Positions 1-9,344 of a stretch of 64,000 nucleotides of DNA are shown here, one piece after another. Every line of letters starts with the position of its first letter. The stretch's first letter is position 1. This stretch comes from Nitrospira sp. UBA6493. GTDB taxonomy: Bacteria; Nitrospirota; Nitrospiria; Nitrospirales; Nitrospiraceae. Below the pieces are notes generated by a model. That model made no database searches and was not told where the DNA came from. It saw only the letters and a program-made list of their open reading frames with translations. The stretch is from positions 1 through 64,000 of the forward strand of contig DJMJ01000004.1 in NCBI GenBank assembly GCA_002435325.1, in the 5' to 3' direction. The translations under genes and the position numbers were made by a program.

Positions 1-39
1 ATTTCTAGCTCGACGCGTCCTGCCTGGTTCAGCGCATGA
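1..39 (+). CDS. 3' end of an upstream gene (partial)
   Basis: Frame 1 is open from the first base and stops at TGA 37-39, giving twelve residues (ISSSTRPAWFSA). The stop overlaps the folC start as ATGA (36-39), the usual arrangement for translational coupling. There is no Shine-Dalgarno sequence before folC, which fits coupling to an upstream gene. The product cannot be identified from twelve residues. The frame could also be open by chance. Confidence 0.4.
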   Translation: MSSSTRPAWFSA

Positions 40-1331
40 CTTATTCGGCTGCCACCGCTTACCTCTATGGTCTCCAGAAACACGGGATCAAGTTAGGGCT
101 CGACAATATGCGGGCGCTCATGGAGCGGCTTGGCCATCCGGAGCGTCGCATACGGAGCCTGCACATCGGCGGGACAAACGGCAAGGGATCGACGGCGGCC
201 ATGACGGCAGCGATGCTGCAGGCGGCGGGCTACCGTACGGGCCTCTATACCTCCCCGCATCTCGTCGATTTTCGAGAGCGCATCCGTATCAATCAGGCCT
301 TGATTCCGGAGCAGCAGGTGGCTGATTTGACCGAGCGCCTGCGGGCCGTTCTGTCGCCCGATCTGACGCCTACGTTCTTTGAGTTGACCACGGCGCTGGC
401 CTTCCTCTACTTTGCGGAGGCGGTGGTCGATGTGGCGGTGTTGGAAGTCGGCCTTGGGGGCCGCTTCGATGCGACCAATGTGGTCGAGCCGATGGCCTGC
501 GCCATCACGACGATTGACTTGGATCATCAGGAGTATCTCGGCAAAACTGTGCGCTCGATTGGATTTGAAAAGGCCGGCATCATCAAGCCGGGCGTGCCGG
601 TCGTTCTGGGGCGGGTTACGGGAGAGGCATGGACGGTGATTCGGGAGGTCGCGCAGGAACGCGGCGCGCCCATGATGGAATTGGAACGGGATTTTTCCGC
701 TATTGGGCCAGGTCCGGAACAGTTCTCCTATAGGGGATCGACTCGTTCGCTGCAGAATCTGGCCTGTGCGCTGGCCGGACGCCATCAGTTGGATAATGCG
801 GCCTGTGCCTTGGCATTGATCGAAGCCATCGAGGCGAAGGGAGTGGCGGTCAGCGATGATGCCGTGCGATTGGGGTTGCAGTCGGTCTTCTGGGAAGGCC
901 GTCTGGAATGGGTCGAGCAGCATCCTGCGGTGCTCCTCGACGGAGCGCATAATCCCGCTGCGGCGCAGGTGTTGGCTGCGTATCTTGGCGACTGGCTGGC
1001 TTCGCGACCAGGGGCGCGCTTGATCATGGTCTGGGGCATGATGCGCGACAAGGACCACTATGGGTTTTTTGCGCCGCTGCAGCCGCTTGTGTCCGAGCTG
1101 GTATTGACGCAGGCTGACATGGCCCGTTCTGCAACGGTGCAGGAACTGCTGGCGGCTGTCGGCGATCGGGTGCCGCGGTACCATGAATCGCCGGTGACCG
1201 CCGATGCCCTGGTGCTGGCAAGAACGCGGGCGGCCCGGCAGGATCTCATTTGCGTGACCGGTTCGCTCATGCTCGTGGGCGAGGTGAAGGCCCTCATCCG
1301 TGGCTGCGGGCTTTCACCGCTCAGGGGCTAG
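36..1331 (+). CDS. folC: Bifunctional folylpolyglutamate synthase / dihydrofolate synthase
   Basis: Cytoplasmic Mur-ligase-like enzyme that adds glutamate to dihydropteroate and to tetrahydrofolate using ATP. The 431-residue length is normal for the family. Visible motifs are the P-loop GGTNGKGST (residues 45-53), the following YTSPHL block (71-76), and DGAHNP (about 301-306), which marks the C-terminal glutamate-ligase domain. The ATG at 36 overlaps the stop of a preceding frame (ATGA). lptD starts one base after the folC stop, so the two are probably co-transcribed. A second folate gene, a folB fusion, lies far away at 51.9-52.8 kb. Confidence 0.95.
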   Translation: MTYSAATAYLYGLQKHGIKLGLDNMRALMERLGHPERRIRSLHIGGTNGKGSTAAMTAAMLQAAGYRTGLYTSPHLVDFRERIRINQALIPEQQVADLTERLRAVLSPDLTPTFFELTTALAFLYFAEAVVDVAVLEVGLGGRFDATNVVEPMACAITTIDLDHQEYLGKTVRSIGFEKAGIIKPGVPVVLGRVTGEAWTVIREVAQERGAPMMELERDFSAIGPGPEQFSYRGSTRSLQNLACALAGRHQLDNAACALALIEAIEAKGVAVSDDAVRLGLQSVFWEGRLEWVEQHPAVLLDGAHNPAAAQVLAAYLGDWLASRPGARLIMVWGMMRDKDHYGFFAPLQPLVSELVLTQADMARSATVQELLAAVGDRVPRYHESPVTADALVLARTRAARQDLICVTGSLMLVGEVKALIRGCGLSPLRG

Positions 1332-1332
1332 C

Positions 1333-3789
1333 ATGATGGATTGGTTGTCGCGAATATCTCATAAGCTCCTCCCTCTGTTCATCGTGGTCATGTTGGTGGG
1401 TCCTTTCTCTGCCTGGGGAAAAGGGAAGCCGAGCGGCTCAAGCGGAGGGTCGTCCGGCTCGCTCCCGCTGAATGTGAATGCCGACCGGATCGATTATCGG
1501 CAAGACCAGGATGTGTACGAGGCCGACGGGTCTGTGGTGATCCAGCAGGGGACGATGCGGCTCACCGCCGATCATGTGACGATTGCCGCCTTGCCAGGCA
1601 TCGTGACGGCCACCGGCCATGTTCGCCTGATTGACCCGCAGGCCGACGTGACGACCGAGCGGCTGGAGTTCAACGTCAATACGGAAGCCGGCGTCGTGAC
1701 GCATGGCCGCTTGTATGTGCCGCAGACGAATTCGCTGATTTCAGGCCGGCAGATGCAGCGGTTTTCCGAATATCACTATCGTGTGAAAGAGGGCGAGTTT
1801 ACCAATTGCGATGCGCAAGAGGGGGAGGTGCCGGCCTGGCGGATCCGGTTCAACGATCTCGATCTGGACGTGGGGGACAGCCTTGCTTTTAAGGGAGCCT
1901 GGTTATGTGTGGCGGATGTCCCCGTGCTGCCATTGCCGACGCTGACTTATCCTTTATCCAATCGGCGGAGCGGATTTTTGGTTCCTTTTGTCGGGTACGA
2001 CAACCGGTTTGGGATGCATGCCCAAGCGAGTTATTTCTGGGCGATCAATCCCAGCCAAGATCTCACGATATCGCCGTCGTACTACAGTAAATTGGGGTAT
2101 GGCAGCGATCTTGATTACCGGTATGTGCTGGACCGTAAGTCACGCGGTCAATGGTACATCAGTTATCTTCAGCAGACACAATTGCCGAATGTGGCAGGTG
2201 TGGATCAAACGAGTGCGGATGTTAAACGGGCGCGGGCGCTGATTGCCGGTACCCATACGCAGCAGTTCTCCGATACACTCTTACTGCGTGCGAATGGGAA
2301 TTTTGTCACGGATCCCAACTATCTTCAGCAGTTGAGCAATTCAGGGACGCAGCGCGCCCTCCCCAGCAACGAGTCGAATCTCCTGCTGAATCAGCGGCTG
2401 CCGTATGGCAACCTGTATTTCCTCGGGCAATATCTGCAGCCGTTGCAGGCCGGCGGGACGGACACATTTCAGCGGTTGCCTGAGACCGGCTATTCGCTGC
2501 CGAATACGTCGCTCTTTGCGTCGCCGTTGTTGCTCGGGATGGAAGGAGATTTCGTTAATTTTTATCGCGAACAGGGGTTCACGCTGAATCGCATGAATAT
2601 CGTGCCGGGGATTTCCACGGACGTGATCAATCTTGGGCATATGGTCGGCATTACTCCGCAAGCGAAGTTCCGTGAGGTGTATTACACGCGCGGAGTGCAG
2701 TCGAATACGGCGGTCAATCGCGAAACTTTCTGGGCCGGGGTCGATGCTACCTCCAAGCTGTCTCGACGGTTCGGATTGGATGGGGGCGGCACGTTGCTGC
2801 ACACCATTGAGCCGACGGTGATGTATGAATATGTGCCGGGGACTGACCAGTCGCAGATTGCGCAGATCGATCAGGTGGACGATTTGCCCAAGAAGAATCT
2901 CCTGACCTATGCCTTGCGCAGTCGTGTGCTGGAGCATGACGGCAAGACAGCTTTCAATTGGCTGGATCTCACACTGGCGCAGAGCTACCATGTGGGCGCC
3001 GCCCAGTCACGGGCCAGAGATTTCGGCCCCGGAGTCACCCCCTTCCTCGGCACGATCACGCAGCCGTTGCAGCCGGCGACGGTGGCCATCGACGGGCGAA
3101 AATTTTCCGATGTCTGGATGCGGGCGGTGATCGGCAATACAGCGCCACAGATTACCCAGTCGCAGATGGCCGCGCAGGCGTTTGGCCGTGGAACTGGCAG
3201 TGCCGGCGCCCAGCGACCGGCCATCAATCAATATCTGACAGTCGATACCTTCTTCGATCCCTATCGCGGCGAGTTGAGCCAGTGGAATACGGATCTGCGG
3301 ATTCAAGAGGCCAGCAATTGGTATCTGGAAGTAGGGCAGCGCTATTCCCGCGAGGGGAATCGCGTGCGGCGGGGCGATCTGTGGAATGCCATTTCGTTCA
3401 ACGAGGTCTATGCGCCGACACCGGAAATTCAGTTTGTCACGGCAGGCGGTGGATTTCGTACCCCCTGGGGATGGACGATCGGGGCGAAGGGCTACTATGA
3501 CGTAAAAAACGGGAAGAGTCCCGAATACGATGTGGTGGCCCTGTATCAGAACCCGTGCAAATGCTGGTCGCTCGGATTGTTCTATCTCCAGTTCCCGGAT
3601 CGGGCACAGTATAACTTCATGCTCAATCTGACCGGTATCGGATGGACGGAAAATCTTGGGACGCAGGTGATGCGATCGATTTTAAGTCCGTTATTATGGG
3701 GGGAGCGGGGATTGCCGTGGGCGTCGCCAACGGGCCCCTATGGGCGTTCGCAAGCCGGTGCGTCCACCGGTGGGATCGGCGGATTATAA
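1333..3789 (+). CDS. lptD: LPS-assembly outer-membrane protein LptD
   Basis: LptD inserts lipopolysaccharide into the outer leaflet of the outer membrane. The product (818 residues from ATG 1333) has a hydrophobic signal segment (about residues 9-30), a Gly/Ser linker, an OstA/LptA-like N-terminal domain (about 40-180, starting near LNVNADRIDYRQ), and a long beta-barrel region. The C-terminal part contains a CKCW pair followed by alternating strands as in the family. ATG 1333, one base after the folC stop, is preferred over the GTG at 1300 because the signal peptide then begins directly. A second ATG at 1336 is possible. The last 35 residues are Gly/Pro-rich and unlike a normal barrel end. 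Confidence 0.92.
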   Translation: MMDWLSRISHKLLPLFIVVMLVGPFSAWGKGKPSGSSGGSSGSLPLNVNADRIDYRQDQDVYEADGSVVIQQGTMRLTADHVTIAALPGIVTATGHVRLIDPQADVTTERLEFNVNTEAGVVTHGRLYVPQTNSLISGRQMQRFSEYHYRVKEGEFTNCDAQEGEVPAWRIRFNDLDLDVGDSLAFKGAWLCVADVPVLPLPTLTYPLSNRRSGFLVPFVGYDNRFGMHAQASYFWAINPSQDLTISPSYYSKLGYGSDLDYRYVLDRKSRGQWYISYLQQTQLPNVAGVDQTSADVKRARALIAGTHTQQFSDTLLLRANGNFVTDPNYLQQLSNSGTQRALPSNESNLLLNQRLPYGNLYFLGQYLQPLQAGGTDTFQRLPETGYSLPNTSLFASPLLLGMEGDFVNFYREQGFTLNRMNIVPGISTDVINLGHMVGITPQAKFREVYYTRGVQSNTAVNRETFWAGVDATSKLSRRFGLDGGGTLLHTIEPTVMYEYVPGTDQSQIAQIDQVDDLPKKNLLTYALRSRVLEHDGKTAFNWLDLTLAQSYHVGAAQSRARDFGPGVTPFLGTITQPLQPATVAIDGRKFSDVWMRAVIGNTAPQITQSQMAAQAFGRGTGSAGAQRPAINQYLTVDTFFDPYRGELSQWNTDLRIQEASNWYLEVGQRYSREGNRVRRGDLWNAISFNEVYAPTPEIQFVTAGGGFRTPWGWTIGAKGYYDVKNGKSPEYDVVALYQNPCKCWSLGLFYLQFPDRAQYNFMLNLTGIGWTENLGTQVMRSILSPLLWGERGLPWASPTGPYGRSQAGASTGGIGGL

Positions 3790-3803
3790 GGAGTGTGAAT
3801 AGT

Positions 3804-4361
3804 GTGAGGACCATAGAAGGGCGTGGGAAATTGGGCGTCGGCGATTTCGTGAGGAGTGGCTGCATCATCGTCTGCCTGTTTGGGCTGCTCGGGTGCGCGG
3901 GGGCGGTGGTCCAAAAGGGGCCTGTTCAATTCTCAAACCTTCATCGTGCCAAGGTGTTTCTGGCAGCGGGAGATTTTCGGCGGGCTCTCGAGGCTTGTCA
4001 GGCTGAGGTTGCGGAGCGGCCGTCTGTATCCGGATACGTCGCGCTGACCTATGTCTATTCCGCGCTGGATGCCTATCTGGAGTCGTTGGCCAAAGCGGAT
4101 CGATGGGTTGCCGTTGAATTGCTTGCGCAGAGCCTTTCTGTCGGGCGGTCAGAAGAGTTGCTGGATTCGCCGGACATTCTCGCCAGGATAGCCAAAGAGC
4201 TGATCCAGTCGTCGGCCAGAAAGCAGGGCGATGTGTCCGCGGCGATGGCTGCCCGGCTCGATGAGCAGGAAGTCGCGGTGTTATGGCGCCAGCAACAGGT
4301 CTGGCGGCAGCAGTACCCTGAAAAGTGGTGGTTTGGAGTGCCGAAGGAGTGGGGATGGTAG
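3804..4361 (+). CDS. Lipoprotein of unknown function
   Basis: About 185 residues from GTG 3804, with AAGGAG at 3788-3793 placed about 10 bases upstream. The same frame is open further upstream into lptD, but that extension has no function. The N-terminus is a lipoprotein signal ending in a LLGC lipobox (Cys31). The rest is predicted helical, with a TPR-like stretch (FLAAGDFRRALEACQAE), and ends in a Trp-rich tail. It follows lptD directly, so a cell-envelope role is likely but unproven. No family was recognised. Confidence 0.75.
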   Translation: MRTIEGRGKLGVGDFVRSGCIIVCLFGLLGCAGAVVQKGPVQFSNLHRAKVFLAAGDFRRALEACQAEVAERPSVSGYVALTYVYSALDAYLESLAKADRWVAVELLAQSLSVGRSEELLDSPDILARIAKELIQSSARKQGDVSAAMAARLDEQEVAVLWRQQQVWRQQYPEKWWFGVPKEWGW

Positions 4362-4453
4362 CCGTTCATTTGACACCCTAAATGAGGGTGGGGTACCATG
4401 CATTTCTTCGTGCGACGGTGGGTGCAGGTCTTTTTCTGAAGGAGGTTTCTGAC

Positions 4454-4801
4454 GTGGCTGGTGATACATTGAAGGTGGAAGATTCCACGTGGGATACAGA
4501 AGTGATGAAGGCGTCCGAACTGGTCATGGTGGATTTCTGGGCTGTCTGGTGCGGCCCTTGCCAGATGGTGGCCCCGATCATCGATGAACTCGCCAAAGAA
4601 TATGCCGGGAAGTTGAAGGTTAGAAAGCTGAATACGGATGAAAATCCTGAGGTGGCCGGGCGTTACCAGGTTATGAGCATCCCTACGATCCTTTTTTTCA
4701 AGAACGGGCAACTGGTTGAAAAGTTGGTCGGGGCCAGGCCGAAGCGGCAGTTTAAGGAAATGATTGATTCCCTGCTGGCCCAGCACGCCGGGACTGCCTA
4801 A
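4454..4801 (+). CDS. trxA: Thioredoxin
   Basis: Cytoplasmic disulfide reductase of 115 residues. The active site WCGPC lies at residues 32-36 (Cys33 and Cys36) and the cis-proline loop SIPT at 75-78 (Pro77). GTG 4454 is chosen because GGAGGT (4441-4446) sits just upstream and the product then has the normal thioredoxin length. The frame is open upstream to an ATG at 4382, which would add 24 residues with no counterpart in the family. recN follows 20 bases later. Confidence 0.95.
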   Translation: MAGDTLKVEDSTWDTEVMKASELVMVDFWAVWCGPCQMVAPIIDELAKEYAGKLKVRKLNTDENPEVAGRYQVMSIPTILFFKNGQLVEKLVGARPKRQFKEMIDSLLAQHAGTA

Positions 4802-4821
4802 GGGGCTTCAATCCCGCAGCC

Positions 4822-6507
4822 ATGCTCACTGAGCTGCGCATTCTCAATTTTGCCATTCTCGAAGAACTCAGCCTCCGGTTCGAGGCTGGGTTCACGATCC
4901 TGACCGGCGAGACCGGCGCGGGCAAGTCGCTGTTGATCGATGCGATCGCGCTGCTTGTCGGTGGCCGTGCCTCCGCCGAGCATATTCGCCACGGACAAGA
5001 CGAAGCTTCTTTGGAAGCCGCGTTTCAGATTCCCGATCGACATCCCATCCTGAGCCGTCTCCGTGACCAAGGACTTCTTGGTGCTGCCGATTCCCAGCTT
5101 ATAGTGCGGCGAGTCATTTCCCGTTCGGGACGGAACCGGGTCTATCTCAACGGCTCGATGTGTTCTTTGCATGCGCTGGAAGAGCTCGGAGGAACACTGG
5201 TCGATATCCATGGACAGCACGATCAGCAGTCGCTGTTTTCTTCCGCGACACAGCTGGAGGTTGTCGATGCGTTTGGAGGCCTTCTGGAGCTTCGAGACCG
5301 GTATCGCCAAGCCTACGATGTGTGGAAAGTGCTCTGTGAAGAGCGGGACGAGGTGTCGGCCCGGATGCAAGATCGCGCCGGCCGTGAGGAGTTTCTCCGG
5401 TTTCAACATGCGGAGCTGGAAGATGCCGCGTTGCAGACGGGGGAAGATGAGGCGCTTCAGCATGAGCGGCGCCGGCTGGGGGCATCGCAGCGGATCGGCG
5501 CGCTCACGTCCGAGGTGCTCGATCGGTTGAATGCCGATGGCCAGGGGGTGCTGGTGAATCTGGGGCTGATGGAGCGGGCGTTGGGAGAGCTGACGGAAAT
5601 CGATGCGGAGATGGGCGATGCCAGCCGATTGGCCGTTGAAGCCCGGGTAATTCTTAAAGAAGTGGCCGGGCAGGTCCGCGATTACGCCGAGGGGCTCGAT
5701 GCGGATCCTGCGCGCCTGGCGGCCATCGAAGATCGCCTCAGTGTCATCCAAAAACTCAAAAAGAAATATGGCGGGACCATTGAGGCAGCGTTGGAGCTGC
5801 ACCAGCGGATCAAGCACGAGCTGGATGGGCTGGAGGGTTCGGACGCGCAAGTGGAGCAGCTTGGCCGGCGAATCGAACAGCAGAACGCCGAGCTGCGCAA
5901 GCTGGCACAACAGTTGTCGCAGAAGCGGGCCGACGCGGCAAAGCGAATGACAAAGGTAGTCCGTCAGGAGCTGGGAGAGTTGCGGATGGGGCAGACGGTC
6001 TTCGAGGTTCAGGTGCGCTCAGAGGCCGGTGAGGGGGCACCAGGGCCTGATGGTGTCGATCAGGTGGAATTTCTGCTGTCTACGAATGCCGGGGAGCCGC
6101 CCAAAGCGTTATCGAAAGTGGCGTCGGGGGGAGAGCTGTCGCGTGTGATGCTGGCCCTCAAGACAGTATTGGCCGAGCGTGATCATGTTCCCGTATTGAT
6201 TTTCGATGAAATCGATACAGGGGTGGGCGGGGCTGTGGCTGCAGCCATCGGGAAACGATTGCGGGGATTGGGCAGGTATCATCAAGTCTTTTGTATTACG
6301 CATTTGCCGCAGGTGGCTTCGGCGGCCCATCACCATCTCTGCGTCGAGAAGTGGCAGCGTGGGGCGCGGACGGTGACGACGGTGAAGGCGTTGCAGGGGA
6401 GTGCCAGGGAAGGCGAGATCGCCCGGATGTTGGGGGGTGCCACGATTACGAAGAAATTGCGTGAAACGGCGGCTGAACTGATCGCCGGAGCGCTGGATAA
6501 ATCATGA
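4822..6507 (+). CDS. recN: DNA repair protein RecN
   Basis: SMC-like ATPase of double-strand-break repair, 561 residues, normal length. Walker A GETGAGKS is at residues 29-36. The middle contains two long coiled-coil segments (about 150-400). The ABC signature SGGELSRVM is at about 434 and Walker B LIFDEIDTG at about 456. The ATG at 4822 follows trxA closely and gives the family N-terminus (MLTELRILNFAI). It ends 60 bases before the convergent HD-GYP gene. The stretch between them holds only a weak inverted repeat. Confidence 0.95.
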   Translation: MLTELRILNFAILEELSLRFEAGFTILTGETGAGKSLLIDAIALLVGGRASAEHIRHGQDEASLEAAFQIPDRHPILSRLRDQGLLGAADSQLIVRRVISRSGRNRVYLNGSMCSLHALEELGGTLVDIHGQHDQQSLFSSATQLEVVDAFGGLLELRDRYRQAYDVWKVLCEERDEVSARMQDRAGREEFLRFQHAELEDAALQTGEDEALQHERRRLGASQRIGALTSEVLDRLNADGQGVLVNLGLMERALGELTEIDAEMGDASRLAVEARVILKEVAGQVRDYAEGLDADPARLAAIEDRLSVIQKLKKKYGGTIEAALELHQRIKHELDGLEGSDAQVEQLGRRIEQQNAELRKLAQQLSQKRADAAKRMTKVVRQELGELRMGQTVFEVQVRSEAGEGAPGPDGVDQVEFLLSTNAGEPPKALSKVASGGELSRVMLALKTVLAERDHVPVLIFDEIDTGVGGAVAAAIGKRLRGLGRYHQVFCITHLPQVASAAHHHLCVEKWQRGARTVTTVKALQGSAREGEIARMLGGATITKKLRETAAELIAGALDKS

Positions 6508-6566
6508 CGAAGAATCGAATAAGAGGGGCGTTGTCTGGCGTCTGGAAAGGGCCGGTACAGGTGCTG

Positions 6567-7739
6567 TCAATGGGCCGTACTGGGCATGGAGGCGTTGGCC
6601 ATGGCCGGCAGAGAAGTTTTGCATTCGCTGACGATTTGCGCAAAGAGCTCGGTGAGTTGTGGGTCAAAGCAGGTATTCGCCAGCAGTGAGATGCGTTGGA
6701 GCGCCTGATCGATTAAAAGCGGATTGTGACCGGGCGCTTCTGCTGTCAAGTGATCGAACATCTGGGCAAGGCTGACGATTCTTGCCAAGAGGGGAATGCC
6801 GTTTCCCTGGAGGCCGTGAGGGTAACCTGTACCATCCCAATGTTCATGATGGTAGGAAATGATTTGTCCGACCTCCGCGGGAAGTCCTAGTGGAAGAATC
6901 ATCCGTGCGCCGAGTTCTGCGTGCTCCTTCAGATGAGGGTCGTCGTCAGCCGTGAGGGGGGCTTCATCGGACGCGTGCACCAGTGGCAGGCCGATTTTAC
7001 CAATGTCATGAAGAAACGCCCCCAGCGCGAGAGATCGCTGTTTGGCCCCTGTCAGATTCAGGCGATTGGCTAACAGGGTGGCGTAGAAGCTGACACGGCT
7101 TGAATGGTTGAGTAGTTGCCGGTCCTTGGCTTCCAGCAGATCGGCCAAAAGGGGGAGCAGGTCATGGGGAGAAGAGCCACCATGTGCGGACTCGTGATCG
7201 TTATTCCCAATCAAAAAATAGGCAGTCTTCAGATATCCCCAGGCCTTGGCGCAGTCCTGCTCTGATCCCCACAGCGGTGTCGATGGATCGTGAAGGATCG
7301 TTCGGATGAGGTCGAGGCGATGCTTTTTTTTAATTGTCTGACTGGTGAGGGAGATCAATTCAGTAACATTAAAAGGCTTCAGGAGATATCCTGCCGCGCC
7401 ATACCGGAGACCTTCCATGGCCGCCTTTAAGCTGCCGTGGCCGGTGATGATAATAATTTCAATGTCGGAATGTGTGTGTTTAATCTCTTGGAGAAGATCG
7501 ATGCCGTGGCGATCAGGCAGTTTTTGGTCGAGGGTGATCAGATCGATCGGCTCTTGGTTGAGGATTGAGAGTGCCGTTTCTGCATTTTCGGCTAGGCGTA
7601 TATTGAAAAAAGGGCGAAGTATGACTTTGAGGGCATCGCGAGGGCCCGCTTCATCGTCGACCACGAGGACGGTCGGCTTGACCTGAGTTGCGTTGTAGGG
7701 GACCGAAAGGCTCATCAAGGCTATCTGATCCAAATGCAT
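6567..7739 (-). CDS. Response regulator with HD-GYP domain (c-di-GMP phosphodiesterase type)
   Basis: 390 residues. An N-terminal receiver (about 22-140) carries Asp29/Asp30, phospho-acceptor Asp71 and Lys121. An HD-GYP domain follows (about 195-370) with His212, the HDIGK motif (244-248), His273 and HHEHWDGTGYP (297-307). These metal and signature residues are those of enzymes that hydrolyse cyclic-di-GMP, so activity controlled by receiver phosphorylation is expected. Start at ATG 7739; a second Met, nine residues in, is also possible. It is the last gene of a minus-strand signalling island that also contains a PilZ protein. Confidence 0.9.
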   Translation of the reverse strand: MHLDQIALMSLSVPYNATQVKPTVLVVDDEAGPRDALKVILRPFFNIRLAENAETALSILNQEPIDLITLDQKLPDRHGIDLLQEIKHTHSDIEIIIITGHGSLKAAMEGLRYGAAGYLLKPFNVTELISLTSQTIKKKHRLDLIRTILHDPSTPLWGSEQDCAKAWGYLKTAYFLIGNNDHESAHGGSSPHDLLPLLADLLEAKDRQLLNHSSRVSFYATLLANRLNLTGAKQRSLALGAFLHDIGKIGLPLVHASDEAPLTADDDPHLKEHAELGARMILPLGLPAEVGQIISYHHEHWDGTGYPHGLQGNGIPLLARIVSLAQMFDHLTAEAPGHNPLLIDQALQRISLLANTCFDPQLTELFAQIVSECKTSLPAMANASMPSTAH

Positions 7740-7906
7740 GAATTTAAAAGCAAAATATGTGCCTTTGCGCGATTACGTCAAGGCGTAGTGCTCGATCTAC
7801 ACTTAGTGCCCATATATAGATACTGTCAGGGAGTGTGCTCGCATGGATCGGGCAACAGGTGTCAAGAAGATGTCACGAAAATCACTCAATTAACGGCGCG
7901 AATGTG

Positions 7907-9337
7907 TCATTCTTGCATCGCCGATCCAGGTTCTTGATGGACGGCGTGATCTGTCCGGCCTATTCCTAAAGTATCCATGCGGTATTTCAGCATGCGCCGG
8001 CTGATGCCCAGCAGGTTGGCGGCATGGGTTTGCACGTAATTTGTGCGTTTGAGCGCGTCGAGGATAATTTCCCGTTCAAATTCCATCACCGCTTTTTCGA
8101 GCGACATGCGTCCTGCCAGAGTGTCGTCGCGCAACGAGGAGGAGCGCGAATCGCTCTTGAGGATCGTCGGCAGGTGTTCAGGCGTAATCTGGGGCGAGTT
8201 CTGCGACCAGATGAAGGCCTGCTCCACGATGTTCTCCATCTCGCGGACATTGCCCGGCCATGGGTATCGGGTCAATAATTCAAGGGCATCTTTCCCGAAT
8301 TCGATCGGCTGGCGGTTCTCTTCCTCCACTCGCTTGACGAGGAAGTGCTTGGCCAGGAGTGGAATATCCTCCCCCCGCTCACGCAACGGCGGCAGGTAGA
8401 GCGAGATGACATTGATGCGGTAATACAAGTCTTCCCGGAATTGGCCTTTGCGAACCATCTCCTCGAGATTTCTATTCGTGGCGGCCACGATTCGGACATC
8501 GACCTTGATCGGCTGCACCCCGCCGATTCTGGTAAACTCCCGTTCCTGCAAAACCCGCAGGAGTTTTGCTTGCGTCATGGCGCTGAGATCGCCGATTTCG
8601 TCCAGGAACAACGTGCCGGTGTTCGCGAGCTCGAATTGCCCGACCCGCCTGGCTGTCGCATCGGTAAAAGATCCCTTTTCGTGGCCAAAAAGTTCGCTCT
8701 CAATCAACGTTTCCGGGAGCGCGGCGCAATTTAGCGCGACGAACGGGCGGTCTCGGCGGCCGCTATTGTAATGGAGGGCTTTGGCGACCAGTTCTTTTCC
8801 GGTTCCGCTTTCCCCAGTGATGAGAACTGTCGTGCGGCTGTCGGCGACTTGCTCGATCTTGGCGTAGATTTCCTGCATCCCGGGACTTTTCCCGATCAGG
8901 TTATGGAAGGCATAGCGTTGCACCACCTGGGCTCGCAGGTGTTTGACTTCACGCTCGAGCTCCTGCGAGTTGATGGCGCGGTCCAGGACGATGCGGAGTT
9001 CTTCTACGTCGAAGGGCTTTGAGAGGTAGTCAGCGGCGCCGAGTTTCATGGCCTCGACGGCCGTTTTGACCGATTTTGTACCGGTCAGCATGATCACGGG
9101 GGTCATGCGGCTTTCGGTACGGAGCGTTTGCAAAACGGCCAACCCATCTGTGCCGGGCATGACGACATCGAGCAAGACAAGATCGGGCTCTTCTTTGTGA
9201 AAGGTGTCGAGTCCCTCCTGTGCGTCTGCCGCCTGAAAGATTTCGTAGTTCGGCTCTAGCACCATCTTCAGGGAGGTACGGACGCGTGCTTCGTCGTCGA
9301 TCAATAGAACGCGCTTTTTTATGGGCGAATGGTCCAC
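7907..9337 (-). CDS. Sigma54-dependent response regulator (NtrC family)
   Basis: 476 residues with the complete NtrC architecture: receiver (8-120; Asp15, Asp16, phospho-acceptor Asp57, Lys107), AAA+ domain (about 145-375) and a C-terminal Fis-type helix-turn-helix (about 425-465, ending in ISRRMLKYRM). Walker A is GESGTGKE (175-182) and Walker B LFLDEIGD (243-250). The sigma54-contact loop, usually GAFTGA, reads GSFTDA (222-227). The gene starts 7 bases after the stop of the histidine kinase upstream on the same strand, so the pair is a two-component system. Targets cannot be told from the window, and no convincing -24/-12 promoter was seen nearby. Confidence 0.93.
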   Translation of the reverse strand: MDHSPIKKRVLLIDDEARVRTSLKMVLEPNYEIFQAADAQEGLDTFHKEEPDLVLLDVVMPGTDGLAVLQTLRTESRMTPVIMLTGTKSVKTAVEAMKLGAADYLSKPFDVEELRIVLDRAINSQELEREVKHLRAQVVQRYAFHNLIGKSPGMQEIYAKIEQVADSRTTVLITGESGTGKELVAKALHYNSGRRDRPFVALNCAALPETLIESELFGHEKGSFTDATARRVGQFELANTGTLFLDEIGDLSAMTQAKLLRVLQEREFTRIGGVQPIKVDVRIVAATNRNLEEMVRKGQFREDLYYRINVISLYLPPLRERGEDIPLLAKHFLVKRVEEENRQPIEFGKDALELLTRYPWPGNVREMENIVEQAFIWSQNSPQITPEHLPTILKSDSRSSSLRDDTLAGRMSLEKAVMEFEREIILDALKRTNYVQTHAANLLGISRRMLKYRMDTLGIGRTDHAVHQEPGSAMQE

Positions 9338-9344
9338 TGGGCTC

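Noticed and set aside
93..1184. 363-codon minus-strand ORF across folC
   Set aside because: It is the antisense of a clear folC and reads as a Gln/His/Arg-rich shadow with no motif.
6504..6689. 61-codon ORF after recN
   Set aside because: It overlaps recN's end and the HD-GYP gene's C-terminus and has no motif.
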